Counted from the first letter of the stretch, positions 28,320 through 39,229 are shown. The stretch: 64,000 nucleotides of DNA from Pempheris klunzingeri (GCF_042242105.1 NC_092016.1:27718501-27782500); one strand, 5' to 3'. Translations and numbers: made by a program. The notes: generated from the sequence alone by a model not told the origin.

Positions 28320-31088
28320 TAATGCTTAGCAGGCGTCATTTTTGTTGGTGGCCAACCTGTGACACAGCTAACATCAGCCAGACTGCTGCCTAATGTTTTG
28401 CTGAATGGTAAATACTGTGCACAAGCTGTGGTGGTGTGATGAGCTCAGTTGGGGTTTGGCTTTATTATTTTCCTTTTCCACAGACTGATTCTTCTCATCA
28501 TCAGCATTATGTACTCTTCATATATAGTTGTTAATGCATGTACGTTGGGTGAAGGACACACCAAATGATAGTGTCTTTGCATGTATTGAGCCTGATCATT
28601 TTGTTAAGCATCTACTTGTTTTTTAATCTACAGCCAGGGAAGCACAAAATCTTATAAAAGCAGCTTTCTTATGGCAAGTGGTTTTGACCCCACTGGTGTC
28701 TGGTGCTATCAGGGCTGTAGGTAATGCATGTTTGATGTAAACATGTTTATCATATTTGATATTTCTTATATTAACACCATGTTGTCATACATTGCCAAAA
28801 CACATTTTCCTTCATGGTTTCTACCTCATATAGTGCAGCCATCAGCTGGTGGCTTGCAAAAGTGAATAGTCATGGGTCACAAGTGTCATTCAGAGGTCTT
28901 TTCTTGGTCGTTCTCTTCTCTATCTGACCAACAGGTTTCCATAACACCCTTCTCTGCATAGATCTGCAGAGATGTGTTCGGGTACCTTGAGGGATCATTC
29001 CTGCATTACTGGGTTACGATACCTCTCTATTTGTAATGTTCCTGTAGCAGCAAAGACTTAAGAAAGACAAGAGCAAAGTTATTTTACCCTTAAATTCAGG
29101 CTAAAATTTGACTGTAAGCATCAACCCTGGTGGGCTGTCACATCTTTTATCTGACCACCAAGTTTACTACAAACACCTCACTAACTGATTGTTATATAAG
29201 GTCCATTTTGCATAAACCCTCATGAGTTAGGTTAAGCTGCTGTAAACACATTTCAATTCAATTCAATTCAATTTATTTTGTATAGCCCAATATCACAACA
29301 GAGTTGTCTCACAATGTTCATTGAATTTGAACATTTGCAAATGTTTGGATAGTAGCTTTAACATTGTGCTAGAAACTCAGAACATTTACACCCTCACCAT
29401 TATGTTCAATTTATGCAATTAAGATTACGTGATCTGTGGTCACATCCCAGTCAGCAGGTAGATGTGATTTAATTTTAGATGATCAAAATGTGCGGGGTCC
29501 ATGAGTTAGTGATCAAACTTCAAGAAATTGTGAGAAATCACCAGAAGGCCCTAAAGACTGCAATCTTTTTTGTAACATATCCTGAAATATGTGAAGAAAC
29601 CTTGCTTCACTGCGACCATTGGTCAACTGTTCAGTCTGCCACTCTATATTTTTCACATTTTCTATATCAGCTCCAAGATAAGGCTTGTTCAAAGGACACC
29701 AGAGTTGGTTCACTGTTTGTTTAGATTCTGTAGATAATATTTATTTTGTAATTCAGGGCTCTTTAGCATCAGGGTTGTATCTATAAAATTGAAATTTTGG
29801 TGAATAATTCAACTTTTTACAGTATTAGCTCCTCATAAACCTCCATGTGATTATAATCCAGCCTCAGTTCAGAAGAAGCCTTGGTAGTCTAGGAGCAAAG
29901 GTGCTGACTATGAATCACCATGGTTCACCATGACTGAATCCAACCAGGGACCTTTGTTCAATGTCATCTTCCATCTCCCAAGACTCCTTGCACTTTCCCT
30001 ACTGTCAAGTCAACTTGGAACTAAAGGCATCAAATGCCTCAAAATAATTCACCCTTTTCCACACTCACTATGACATAATGACAAGCACAGTCATTTGTAA
30101 AGTTTTACAGGTGATTGGCACCACATTAAAGTCAACGAGAAGTCCAAATGAATTGCATGTAGAATGGTCAGTGGCCACTGCTGTCGAATAAAGAAATCAG
30201 TTCTATACTCTGTGTTGTCCTGAAGGCCTAGTGGTCTAACATGAGGGCTCTGTGTCTGCAAGCTCAACACTTCAAATCCAGCTGTGCCTACTCCTGTTTC
30301 TATCCACTGTCTGCTGAGAATGCTGCTCACACATATGTTGACATTTGTGGTTTAAAGGTTGTTTAATGCATATATGCTACATGCTGAACCACCTGTGGCT
30401 GTATTTGTCCCACTAAAGGGACAATGATAGAAAGGTACAATTCTCCTCAGTGCATATTTCTAAATACATTTTTGTTTTAACAAAATGGCATCCCAACAGG
30501 GGGTCCAGTGGACCCCATATTTAATTTTAGCCCAGGAGTTCATCCAGTGAACTGCATTTGCCGCATTAGACACATCTCAGAGATGATCTAAAGAAGCACA
30601 ATATATTTTGCGGAGTGCCAATACAGTGGTTCTTTAATCCATCCTCAGATGTTTATCTGCTAAACACTGAAGTCATCAGTACGTCACTGAAAAAAGCATC
30701 ATTACGTTCAGCGTTTTTGAAATCCACATTACATTCTAACCTCTGGATGCTGGTTGAAAAGCTGACCAACAAACGAGGAGCCGCTCCGTGTGGTGGCCAA
30801 AATGAGGATGTGGGTTCTTTTGCTGGCATCATGGGAGGGGAGGGACAAAGAGGGGGAGGGCATTGTGTGAGAGATGACGTCATCACAGCCTTGGTCTGAG
30901 CCTTGGAGCGTCTCCTGGCCCAATCGTGTCAGGTCTTTGAGGCTGCAGTTAACGGCGTGGCCCGTGGGTGCCAGGCCCACAGAGCACAGCAGGCTTAAAG
31001 GCTTGGTGGAAAAGGTGCGGATGGCTGTGTACTGGATGGCTATGGAAGCTAACGCTAGCAGCACCATGGATTTCCAAGAACACTGCAT
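23544..31088 (-). CDS. chst1: Carbohydrate (keratan sulfate Gal-6) sulfotransferase, chst1-type, five coding exons
   Basis: Minus-strand exons 31088-30741, 27511-27298, 27188-26962, 25575-25358 and 23880-23544 join in frame to 447 aa; human CHST1 is 411 aa. It transfers sulfate from PAPS to galactose 6-OH of keratan-type glycans in the Golgi. The N-terminus [20 protein letters not shown] is almost the human one and forms the signal anchor (about residues 6-24). The 5'-phosphosulfate loop TTRSGSSF is at 99-106 and the 3'-phosphate loop [10 protein letters not shown] at 269-278. DTYRLWRLW and [10 protein letters not shown]-type motifs follow. Sequons include NHST, NVSL and NNTR. All donors and acceptors are GT-AG with phases 0, 1, 0, 2. 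About 35 extra residues (40-90) precede the PAPS loop. The human CDS is a single exon, so the introns are derived; this may be one of the teleost chst1 paralogues or a close relative. Confidence 0.92.
24900..25105 (-). mobile_element. tRNA-derived SINE
   Basis: On the minus strand it starts CCGGCCGGTGGCTCAGTGGA (A-box TGGCTCAGTGG) and contains GGGTTCGACTCC (B-box). The body CCAAAAATGGGCGAGGGTTG... GGAAGGGCATCTGTTGTAAA follows and is common in fish SINEs. It lies in chst1 intron 4, in the same orientation as the gene. Not a functional tRNA gene. Confidence 0.7.
25358..25575 (-). CDS. chst1: chst1 coding exon 4
   Basis: Opens [15 protein letters not shown], the 3'-phosphate binding loop, then [11 protein letters not shown] and [19 protein letters not shown]. 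Donor CAG/GTGAGA, phase 2. Confidence 0.92.
26148..26404 (+). mobile_element. tRNA-derived SINE (GGCTCAGAGGTAGAG family), near-complete
   Basis: Head GGCTCAGAGGTAGAGTGGGT with B-box-like GTGCGACCCC, body GGGCAAGACACTGAACCCCA, tail GCTTTGAGTAGTCGAAATGA. Related copies are at 33905-34072, 37609-37882, 43841-44156 and 60318-60456. This copy is in chst1 intron 3. Confidence 0.8.
26618..26670. repeat. (ACAG)n microsatellite
   Basis: About 13 perfect tetranucleotide units in chst1 intron 3. Confidence 0.95.
26962..27188 (-). CDS. chst1: chst1 coding exon 3
   Basis: Acceptor CTCTTTAG. Residues 188-263, including the conserved CGPLNVSL and VAIKTVRIP motifs and [10 protein letters not shown]. Donor AAG/GTAGAG, phase 0. 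Confidence 0.9.
27298..27511 (-). CDS. chst1: chst1 coding exon 2
   Basis: Opens [12 protein letters not shown] after ATACCCCAG and encodes [19 protein letters not shown] and the [12 protein letters not shown] segment. Donor GTAAGA, phase 1. Confidence 0.9.
27938..28012. repeat. (CT)n with GT interruptions
   Basis: Low-complexity CT-rich tract leading into the L2 tail in chst1 intron 1. Confidence 0.9.
28013..28314 (+). mobile_element. L2-like LINE 3' end with (GATT)n tail
   Basis: Contains the typical run GTTTCTTCCTGTTAAAGGGG, TTGGTCTAGACCTGCTCTTT, GGCGCTATATAAATAAAGAT and a tail of about nine GATT units. This 3' end recurs at 15487-15552 and, inverted, near 29256-29320. Confidence 0.8.
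28315..30740. other. Remainder of chst1 intron 1
   Basis: No exon recognised. An inverted L2-like tail lies at about 29256-29320 (CAATTCAATTCAATTTATTTTGTATAGCCCAATATCACAA). The rest is AT-rich. Confidence 0.4.
30741..31088 (-). CDS. chst1: chst1 coding exon 1
   Basis: Residues 1-116: cytosolic tail, signal anchor, stem and the 5'-PSB loop ([20 protein letters not shown]). Donor GAG/GTTAGA, phase 0. The donor is weaker than the others. Confidence 0.9.
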
Positions 31089-31126
31089 GGTAGCTGGGCA
31101 GATGCATCAGGAGGCCACGGCACCGT
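31089..31126 (-). other. chst1: chst1 5'UTR end of exon, candidate acceptor
   Basis: Upstream of the start codon the minus strand reads CTTGTCTGGCAG at 31138-31127, a plausible 3' splice site, so the coding exon probably begins at 31126 with a separate 5' noncoding exon farther right. Confidence 0.45.
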
Positions 31127-31129
31127 CTG

Positions 31130-32507
31130 CCAGACAAGGGGTCAAAGACAGAGAGACATAATGAGGACAGAGGACACATAGATGCTGACACTGTCTGTCC
31201 ACTGACCGCTCTCAGTAACTTTGATTCCAGCATCTGATAAACCCACCGTACACTATGTACACAGCACAGAACAGTTAGACACCAGCCTGGTGAACACAGT
31301 GGACACGTTAGCAGCTAAAGAGCCAGATATTTTTCTCCGGGGTTGGTGAAGAGTGGAGACCAAAACTGAGTTAAAAGGAGAGCAACTATTCGACTGATTC
31401 ATCAGGTGAATGTGAAAATGACTTCAAATGAACTCTACTAATGCTTAGCATAAGTTCAGCCTGGTGACGATCACTCTCTCTCTTTCTCCCTCTCTCACTC
31501 ACCCTCTTCACATGGAACTCATCGGCTGATGTATTTTCACCAATGAAAGACTTGCTCTTTCCTTCATGAGCCAATCGTCTCATAGCCGTCAAAGTTTCAA
31601 ACTGTTCTTTCAGACAAATCATTCGACACCCCCCACCCCCACCCCGAGCACCTCCACTTACCCCGACATTCCGCAATCACCTCCTCATTCAGCGGCCACT
31701 CCTCTACAATCACCAGAAGCCCACTCTTCATCATTCTCTCCCCCCCTCCTCACCACCACCTGTGTCTAGACTCTGAATATCAAATCATTTCATACATCTT
31801 TACTGTTTGACTTATTTTGATGGGGTCTTACCACCGGAGACTAAGTGCCTCTGTCTTGCACTTGTTAATACATCCCCTTGATCATTTGTCAGTTTCTAGT
31901 GAAATAAGTCTCTCCTGGTTGAAAAAGCTGCTGAATGTATAAAGGCAGCTTTTCAAGAAAGCTGTTCAATCATTTATCGACTTTTATGCTAAAATGTCAG
32001 TGCTGTGTATTCAGCTTACTTCGGCTGACTTTCTATTTATTTATTTCTAATTATATACAACAGTCCCCTAATGTTGTTATTCTCACAAAAGAAAACTCTG
32101 AGCTGCAGTGATTTAAGGAGAATTCAGTCAGTTCAGTGCGGACGTGTGTCGAAACTGAACTCAGGTGCTTCCAGTTGTCTCCCTGTTTGATTACCATCTG
32201 CTTAAACAATGATTAAAAATGATACTGATATACTTTACATTTATACGGCACACAGTTATAGTGTTTTATAGCTAAAACACTTATAACACAATGATTAAAA
32301 TGAACAACTAGTCATAAATAAACACACACACTGTGAACACAGGGAGTACAATGTTACGTTAGAAGAACTGAAAATAATAAATGTTAAGTTAAAACAAATC
32401 ACCAAGCAACTAAGAGAGCAGGTCGCTCAAGTGACATCAGGAAATCAGGACAATGACTCTGAGCTGAGTGTGCCACTGCTTTAGGGAAGACTGTTAAATC
32501 CATTACT

Positions 32508-32548
<41 letters not shown>

Positions 32549-33050
32549 TATTAGATTATTATTATATCTTTATTCTTGGGAGTTTATTGTGGTCTTTGGT
32601 ATTTGTATGAAGGTATTATGGGGGATATTACAGTTGCCCCCATGTGCTTTTACAATGGTCTGTGGGGGCAGATGTAACTTTGTGTTTCTATTGGATTGTT
32701 AGTAAGACATCTGATGACTGTTAATAAGCAGTAAGTACCTACAGAAGTCACCTACAGAAAAACTGAAACCAACTATTTCAAGAGGGTCTTGAGTAACAAC
32801 ATCAGGAGTCTTTGTGAAAAAGAAACTCTTTCCTTCCATGTTAGGCTGGTCTTCAGCTCTCTTAGATCACTCTCTTACTGTTCCCTGCCACAGCACTCAG
32901 TGGTTTACTCTCTAGTGAGTAAGAAGTTGATTTCTGATGTTCATTTCTCCTCATTATTAACAGGTGTAGTGACTACACCTGCGCCACAGGGCCTATGGCA
33001 TGTTCATTACATGGGTAGATTATAATCCATTTTAGTACCTGTCTGTCAGT
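31130..33050. other. Noncoding stretch upstream of chst1
   Basis: No gene recognised. An (ATT)n run lies at about 32513-32555. CT-rich and C-rich patches at 31475-31760 give spurious open frames. Confidence 0.4.
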
Positions 33051-33056
33051 AGGTCT

Positions 33057-33057
33057 G

Positions 33058-33101
<44 letters not shown>

Positions 33102-33102
33102 G
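33057..33102. repeat. (CTAT)n microsatellite
   Basis: About 11 tetranucleotide units. Confidence 0.95.
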
Positions 33103-33229
33103 CACAGTGCATGAGCTCAGTCCGTCTGTCATCATGTCTCTCCATCTAGACATTCCTTGGAGATGTAACCTTATCTTTCCTCTTCGTGCTGCTGAACAGA
33201 ACGCTGACACATCGCGCTCCTGTTGTCAT

Positions 33230-33540
33230 CATGCCACATCCCCCCCAGATCCACATCCACAGGCCCGCTCCATCCGCTCCTTACCTCTAGTGTTTTCGGC
33301 GTCAGCAGCAGGCGGCGGGCCGGCCGGGGCGCACACATGACGGGGACGCTGCTGTGCGGCTCCTCCGCCGGGACGAACACCCATCAGCGCCGGGCGGTGG
33401 TCCACACAGGGAGGAAGAGGACATGGCGCAGCGGACAGGGGGTGGTCCACATCCAGATGTGACCTCAGCGAATGATGCAGGAACCGTGACAGTCACACAG
33501 TCACATTCACATCAGCCGGCTGCTGGACTGGACTAACGGG
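33230..33540. promoter_or_regulatory. CpG-rich stretch, candidate chst1 promoter
   Basis: Densest CpG cluster in the window (for example GGCGGCGGGCCGGCCGGGGC-like near 33310), flanked by AT-rich DNA, 2.1 kb upstream of the chst1 start codon. It may hold a 5' noncoding exon of chst1. The long open frames on both strands here follow from high GC and are not supported as genes. Confidence 0.4.
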
Positions 33541-33541
33541 A

Positions 33542-33546
<5 letters not shown>

Positions 33547-33579
<33 letters not shown>
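33547..33579. repeat. (TC)n microsatellite
   Basis: About 16 TC units, followed by a C-rich run near 33610. Confidence 0.9.
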
Positions 33580-33582
<3 letters not shown>

Positions 33583-33678
33583 ATGATTCTGTCTCTCTCC
33601 CCTCCACGCCCCCCCCCCCCCATCCTAATGTGCACACTGAACACTGCTGTGATGATGTCTCCTCTTCGCACTGGCCGA

Positions 33679-33710
33679 GGGCAGGTGCCCCTGAGGGCAG
33701 GTGCCCCTGA
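33679..33710. repeat. Tandem duplication, 16-bp unit x2
   Basis: GGGCAGGTGCCCCTGA occurs twice head to tail. Confidence 0.8.
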
Positions 33711-33822
33711 GGGGAGGTGTCCTGGTCAGTGTGGGCAACAGGAACATAGACACATATTTTGGGATAAAGGGCATAACCATCAGCCATCATACGGCACATT
33801 TAGGTGCCGTTACACTATTCAG

Positions 33823-33836
33823 TCAGTAGGTGGCGC
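33823..33836 (+). promoter_or_regulatory. CTCF-core-like motif
   Basis: TCAGTAGGTGGCGC agrees with the vertebrate CTCF core CCASYAGRKGGCRS at 13 of 14 positions. It sits between the divergent chst1 and zc3h18 genes. Confidence 0.4.
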
Positions 33837-33904
33837 GCCTGTGCTTCTGTGGGTCGGCCAGGGAGTTGAAACACGCGTGGATCAGACAGTCCTGGCTCAC
33901 ATGG

Positions 33905-34072
33905 AGGGCGGGTCGTCCCCTAGTCAGTCTCCTCCTGACGGCAGGGTCGCCAACCTTCCATCAGGGTACGAATGGTGTGTGAATGGATGAATGGGATTGT
34001 AGTCTTAAAATGCTTTGAGTGGTCGAAAGGTCTGGAAATGTGCTGTACATGTACAGTCCACTTACCATTTAT
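33905..34072 (+). mobile_element. Partial tRNA-derived SINE
   Basis: Retains GGTCGTCCCC near the head and the tail TGCTTTGAGTGGTCGAAAGG... CCACTTACCATTTA of the 26148 family; the middle is deleted. Confidence 0.6.
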
Positions 34073-34560
34073 CCTTATTGATCCACAGTGTTGGAGTGAT
34101 CCCTGTATCTCAGATCTCCTCTGGGTGTTTCTCTATGTACACTATGTATGGGAATGTCAAAACACATCAACAACATGGTACACATGAATAGTTTGGGTCC
34201 AGTGTTTCAGTTTATCCACTGGAGCTTGTTTCATTTGTCTCTTATATTGTTTCATAAGATTATGGTCTGCTTAAAGGGGTTCACCATAGTGTGTGTGAGG
34301 TTTTTTTTCTCTTCTGTGTTGGATTGTGGGGTAGATAAGCTGCTGAATCAGGGAGAGGAGGAGTGGAAACATGTGTGCATTATTCTGTGCTCTGGAGCTG
34401 GACAGTGTGGTTCCTCAGAAGTCTTTACATCAATGTTTTGTCAATGAGATTGCTTGATTTTGACGCTTGCTCTCTCCTGAGCTCTTCATTCAGCAGGCGG
34501 TAGTTTCCAGTTAGGTGAGGCTGAGAGTGTAAAATGACACTCAGTCTGCTGTGAGGCTGC

Positions 34561-34850
34561 AGCTTTAATTAAAGCTGTAAGCAGCATTGAAGGGCCCTTG
34601 CAACACATCCACGCACGTCGGGGTGTGTTTATAGCCACGGGTGTGCTGCCGCAGTTTGGTCGACACGGCCTGAATTATTGTGACTGCTGCAGCGAGCCCT
34701 AATGGAACTGAGTGCATCACATGTAGGTTTGATATAAATCAGATGATCGGTGTCAGAAGAAACTGAGGTCCTGTTGTCTGCAGCTGTTGCTGTGACTATG
34801 AGGCAATATGGGCATGTAGATGTCTGTTAGGTGTCTGATGTGTGGAAGAA
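34561..34850 (+). repeat. Interspersed-type repeat, copy 1
   Basis: Begins AATTAAAGCTGTAAGCAGCA and includes GGTCGACACGGCCTGAATTA and CTGTTGCTGTGACTATGAGG. A diverged copy is at 35478-35730 in the same orientation. I recall this GC-rich unit as a common fish repeat but cannot name it. Confidence 0.6.
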
Positions 34851-34904
34851 CTAGTCTGTCAGTAAACATTTACACAAAACACATGTAATTCACAGAGCAC
34901 ATGT

Positions 34905-35477
34905 GTTCTTAAGATAAGATAAGATAAGATATTCCCTTATCAGTCCCACAATGAGGATTTACAATCACAGTCACAGCAGACAGGAGAAGATATAAAAAAA
35001 CACATATGTACCGTTAATACATAAGACATAAGACATAAGAGGTTTTATTGTCATTGTACAACTGTTAACAGCATACAACGAAATTGCGTTGGTACACCCG
35101 GACAAGTCTAAAGATATAGAAATATAGATGTGGAAGTATACACAGAAGAACACACAGGAAGTATCAAAATAGAACCAAAATGATATACATAGGAGGAATT
35201 TTATAGTGCTGTTATTGTCAGTGTTGGAGCAGTGTGGTCTACTGCGAACAGTGCTGGTTGTAAAGTCTGACAGCTGGCAGAAGGAAGGACCTGCAATATC
35301 GCTGCTTCATACATTTAGGGTGGAGGAGTCTGTCGCTGAAGGAGCTCTCCAGTGCTCTCAGTGTGTCTATATGGGGTGGGAGTGGTTCTGTCTCATGGAT
35401 GAAAGCTTTGCCATCATCCTCCTCTCTCCAACCACCTCCACTGGGTCGAGTGGGCAACAGAGCTGCCCTGTCCTGTT
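34905..35477 (-). mobile_element. L2/CR1-like LINE 3' end with (AAGAT)n tail
   Basis: On the minus strand the frame at 35577-35239 ends LESSFSDRLLHPKCMKQRYC then RSFLLPAVRLYNQHCSQ, the usual C-terminus of fish L2/CR1-type ORF2 proteins. The 3' noncoding part ends in an AAGAT repeat at 34911-34930. It contains the motif ACAACGAAATTGCGTTGG, in plus sense. Confidence 0.7.
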
Positions 35478-35730
35478 GGGGTGCGTTTACAGCTGCAGGT
35501 TTGTGGACATGACCTGAATCTTTGTGACCGCTGCAGCGACCATTGATGGAACTGAGATGTACATCACATGTATCCACGTATGTTTCATAGAAATCAGATG
35601 ATCTCTGTCACAAAAAACTGAGGTCGTCTGCAGCTGTTGCTGTGACCATGAGGCAATAAGGGCATGTAGATGTCTGTTAAGCCTTGACTCTTGTCCAGCA
35701 TCTGAAGTGTGGAAGAGCACCTGCCAGCTT
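35478..35730 (+). repeat. Interspersed-type repeat, copy 2
   Basis: Shares AAATCAGATGATC, CTGCAGCTGTTGCTGTGAC and GGGCATGTAGATGTCTGTTA with 34610-34850. Its 5' part is missing where the LINE tail abuts it. Confidence 0.6.
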
Positions 35731-37605
35731 TTTCCCACTAGTTCACCAGAACTAGAACTAGAGTAACAGAACTAGAGTTCCCCTATTGCTCTCTTCCTCT
35801 CTCCTTTTCTGGACCCTGCAGGGTCCAGTCTCACCTCAGCTCTCTTCCCCCTCAACTCTGCTGGAGACCAGCTCAAGCCTGCACGTTACGCCCCTGAGGG
35901 TCCAGTCCCAGGCCTGCAGCTCTCTCCTCCAGCTCCAGCCTCAGTGTGGCCTGTACCAGAGCAGACCACCTTTTCATGGCAGCGACACAAAGCCCTGCCT
36001 GAACCAAGCTCATCAGCACCAGCAGGTATGATCTAAAGTCTGTCAGCTGATCTTCAGAGCAACCGGATTCCTCCAGCCTGCAACCAGGACAGAAGGATAA
36101 AGAACCAGAACCTTCTTCCAGCCAGGTTCATCAACAGGATGAGAAAGCAGCACACTGAAGGACTGGTAACAAACTCTAACTGGGCATATATAAAGTATAA
36201 CATCACTGTATACATGGCTAAGCAACAGTTTAACCTTGTTAATGTATTGGTCTTGATTTGCTTTAATGTTCATTGAGTTTGATTATTGTGATGTGTTGTA
36301 GTTTACTGTGCAGCCATAAAGTTAAGTTAATGTTAGTTTGCTCACACAGACACAGAGTCTACAGACTAACCATCCTCTCCTAACCTGGTACCTTTATCTA
36401 CACACTCACACAAACAGCAAACAGGCCTCGACCGAGAGACAAAGCTAACAACCACAGTACATGACTTGGCCCTCTGTCTTCCTCTGAACCGCACACCAGC
36501 AGGTCTGGCAGCCATTTTGTAGGGAGTCACCATTTGTGTTCCTTCACAGTTTTGGTGTCTTCAAAATTAATCTACAATGTAGACAATATGTGCTCAGCTA
36601 TGTGTGACTAAAAAGTGCCATTAGCCATTGACAGGACAGAAGATTCAGATACAGCAAATAAAACACTTGCTCCCAGTTGACTGGATACACCAAGCTAGAA
36701 CTAATGTCATCTGACACAAAGGCAATCAATTCTATCTTTGTGAGGGTTGTAATGTTTTTTGTGACATAAGTGCCTGGTTCATGTGTTTTACGGCTGATGG
36801 CCTGAAACAGTAGATAAAAGATTCACATGGCTAAGCTAGAGAATTCAATTCATTTTGAGTGACTGTGATTAACTTCATTACAATTGGTGTGTTGCATCTT
36901 CTTTATAACTTAAAAACACAAGCAATTCTTTCCAAATCAGGGACATTTAAAGGTTGGACTGTGCTAGAACCAAAATAAACACCAGCCAGCACCACTGGAG
37001 ATTGGATAACTCATCATTTTCAGCCACATACTGTATTGTACCTGTTTACAGCATGCCGTGTTCATGGATGTTCTGAACATGGTTCACTACGCTTTACTGC
37101 TTGGCCTCCCATCACATTCTGGGCCTCCATTAGAGTGGAAGCTGTAGTCCAGTGCAGGTGGTTAATGATGTCTATGAAGAACCATTCTGCATTGAATTTC
37201 ATATATTGTATATTGTGGCCATCCATCATTTTAACAATCTATCTCAAAATGACCAATGCTTTCACTGAGACAGCATTCACATGAACTTACTTTAATGAGT
37301 GAAAAGCTTATTTAAAAATCCTGGAACAATGGTGGCTAAGGAGGGGAGACTGGTGAATGTGACACCCTCTTATAAGACATCTATTATGTTTCCTTGTTTC
37401 AGTGTTTTCAGTTACATTTTCATTTAAGTGAGCAAAATTCCAATGCAATTGCAAATTACTTAATTTACTTAACTTAAGTTACTTAGTTAACGTTTACAGA
37501 GGAGCAATAGAAAGCATCCTGACTGCAGCAGATATTTGAAAGTTTAAAGTTTATTCTCAAGTAGTAGAGTTAAGAGATTCATTGAGACTGAGACCCACTC
37601 AGAGT
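35731..37605. other. Noncoding stretch
   Basis: No gene recognised. It includes a perfect 20-bp palindrome at 35809-35828. The 81-aa frame at 35786-36031 is Ser/Gln/Leu-rich without a domain. Confidence 0.35.
35809..35828. repeat. Perfect 20-bp palindrome
   Basis: CTGGACCCTGCAGGGTCCAG equals its own reverse complement. Confidence 0.9.
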
Positions 37606-37608
37606 ATA

Positions 37609-37882
37609 ATGGTAAATGGTCTGTATTTATGTAGCGCCTTTCTGGTCATTTCGACTACATCACATCCTCATTCACACATCATTCATCCAGGAGGAAGCTA
37701 AGTTGGAGGAGACTGTTCTTTCACACTCATTCACACACTGAAGCTGCTTCAGGAGTTCAGTGTCTTGGCCGAGGACACTTTGACATGCTGACTCATGAGA
37801 GGACTCAGTAAGTAAGGGATTGAACCCCTGACCTTCCAGTTGAGGAACTACTCACTCTGCCTCTGAGCCACAGCCACAGCCA
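37609..37882 (-). mobile_element. tRNA-derived SINE, near-complete
   Basis: Minus-strand copy of the 26148 family, from the head GGCTCAGAGGCAGAGTGAGT to the tail TCGAAATGACCAGAAAGGCG and ACCATTTACCAT-type end. Confidence 0.8.
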
Positions 37883-38221
37883 CCCTGTTATCAGATGCAA
37901 CACCTTAACTAATCCAAGGAGTCAGAGTTAAGTTAAAGAAGTGAATTTAGTGAGTTTAGATTTCAGCAGGGAGATGATGAGGATGAGTGAAGATCCAGGC
38001 ATCCTGTCCATCCTGCCCCCCTCAAACCGTTGTGCTGCCCCCCACCTACTCTCTCCATCAACACCATACCTGCTTGATTCTTTGGTGGTGGTGTCAGAGA
38101 GGAAGATCACTGTGAATAACCACTCACAAGAAAGCCATGTGGCAATTCAACTATACAACTTATCTCCCTTAGAGGCATAAGGTGCCAGAGTAACACAAGT
38201 TTCACAAATATGCTGACTCAC

Positions 38222-38625
38222 ACACATTTTATTTATTTTATTTAAAGTTTATTTGTATAGGGACAAGTATGTGGCATAAACCAAAAACTCACACCACACT
38301 ATTTATTGCTAATTTGCAATGCCTGTCCATAGATGGTCTTTTAAAAGACATAAAATTCAACAATAAATACACTAGAGACAAAAAAAACACATACCCTACA
38401 TTAAAAACACAGAAGTCAACAGGAGAATACATAGCCTACAGCATGATGCAAGACAACTGTGATACAACACACACCATGAAACAAAATGAAGCAGCAGGGC
38501 ATTCATGATCACACAAAACTGTTTCAGTTTAAGCTTAATATAATCGCAGTCAGGATCCAGAATGAGTTCTGCAGGTGAACTATTCCACGTGTTGACCCCT
38601 GAAACAGTAATTTCAGGAGGGGGGT
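38222..38625 (-). mobile_element. Non-LTR retrotransposon 3' end
   Basis: The minus strand encodes ITVSGVNTWNSSPAELILDP then YIKLKLKQF, which resembles the WNSLPxEL...FKxKLKxFL end of LINE ORF2 proteins. The 3' end is the A/T-rich tail seen in plus sense as TTTATTTAAAGTTTATTTGTATAGGGACA. Confidence 0.5.
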
Positions 38626-38639
38626 GGGGGTGGGGGCTC

Positions 38640-38866
38640 ACAGCAAGACGGTTCCAGGTTTGAATCTAGGTTGGAATGGGGGTTGGGGTTTCAGTGTGGA
38701 GTTTGCACGTTGTCCCCGTGCTTGCGTGGGTTTTCTCCAGGTACTCCTGCTTCCTCCCACGGTCCAAAGACATGCAGGTTAGGTTGATTGAGTGTGAGCG
38801 TGAGTGGTTGTCTGTCTCTATCTGTTGGCCCTGTGGTTGGATCTGTTGGCCCAGGGTGAGTAAATT
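38640..38866 (+). mobile_element. tRNA-derived SINE, truncated
   Basis: Plus-strand relative of the 18758-19090 SINE: GGTTTGAATCTAGG (B-box-like), GTGGAGTTTGCACGTTGTCC, GCGTGGGTTTTCTCCAGGTA, CCAAAGACATGCAGGTTAGG. The tRNA head is largely lost. Confidence 0.7.
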
Positions 38867-39229
38867 ACCTTAATTATCTTAACTGAGACTAAAAGTAATA
38901 TTTGTCAGGTATGGCAGTCCATATCTTACCTAGAAATTACCAAATATATAGACATCTACAGTGACACATTACAGTTATGTGTAATATGTTACTAATCATA
39001 GCCATGGAAACATTGATCAACATTTCATATAAATCAGGGTCAAAAAAACAAACAAACCCCACAAGGGAAGTATTTTGTAAACATTCTAAACAGATATAAA
39101 TGCTTACAAAGTTAAAGACAAACTGTGTTTTAATGTGTTATTCCCGATGGATTTGTTGGTCAGGGGGCCTTGCGTCAATTGGGCTGCTGTCATTGAACGC
39201 AAATCAGATTTTCTTCTCCTGACCACATC

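Noticed and set aside
33171-33990. Cluster of open frames on both strands
   Set aside because: High GC lowers stop frequency; no domain, no splice logic. Treated as a CpG-rich regulatory stretch.
37928-38180. Plus- and minus-strand frames resembling a coding remnant
   Set aside because: No family recognised and no splice sites; insufficient to call a gene or an element.
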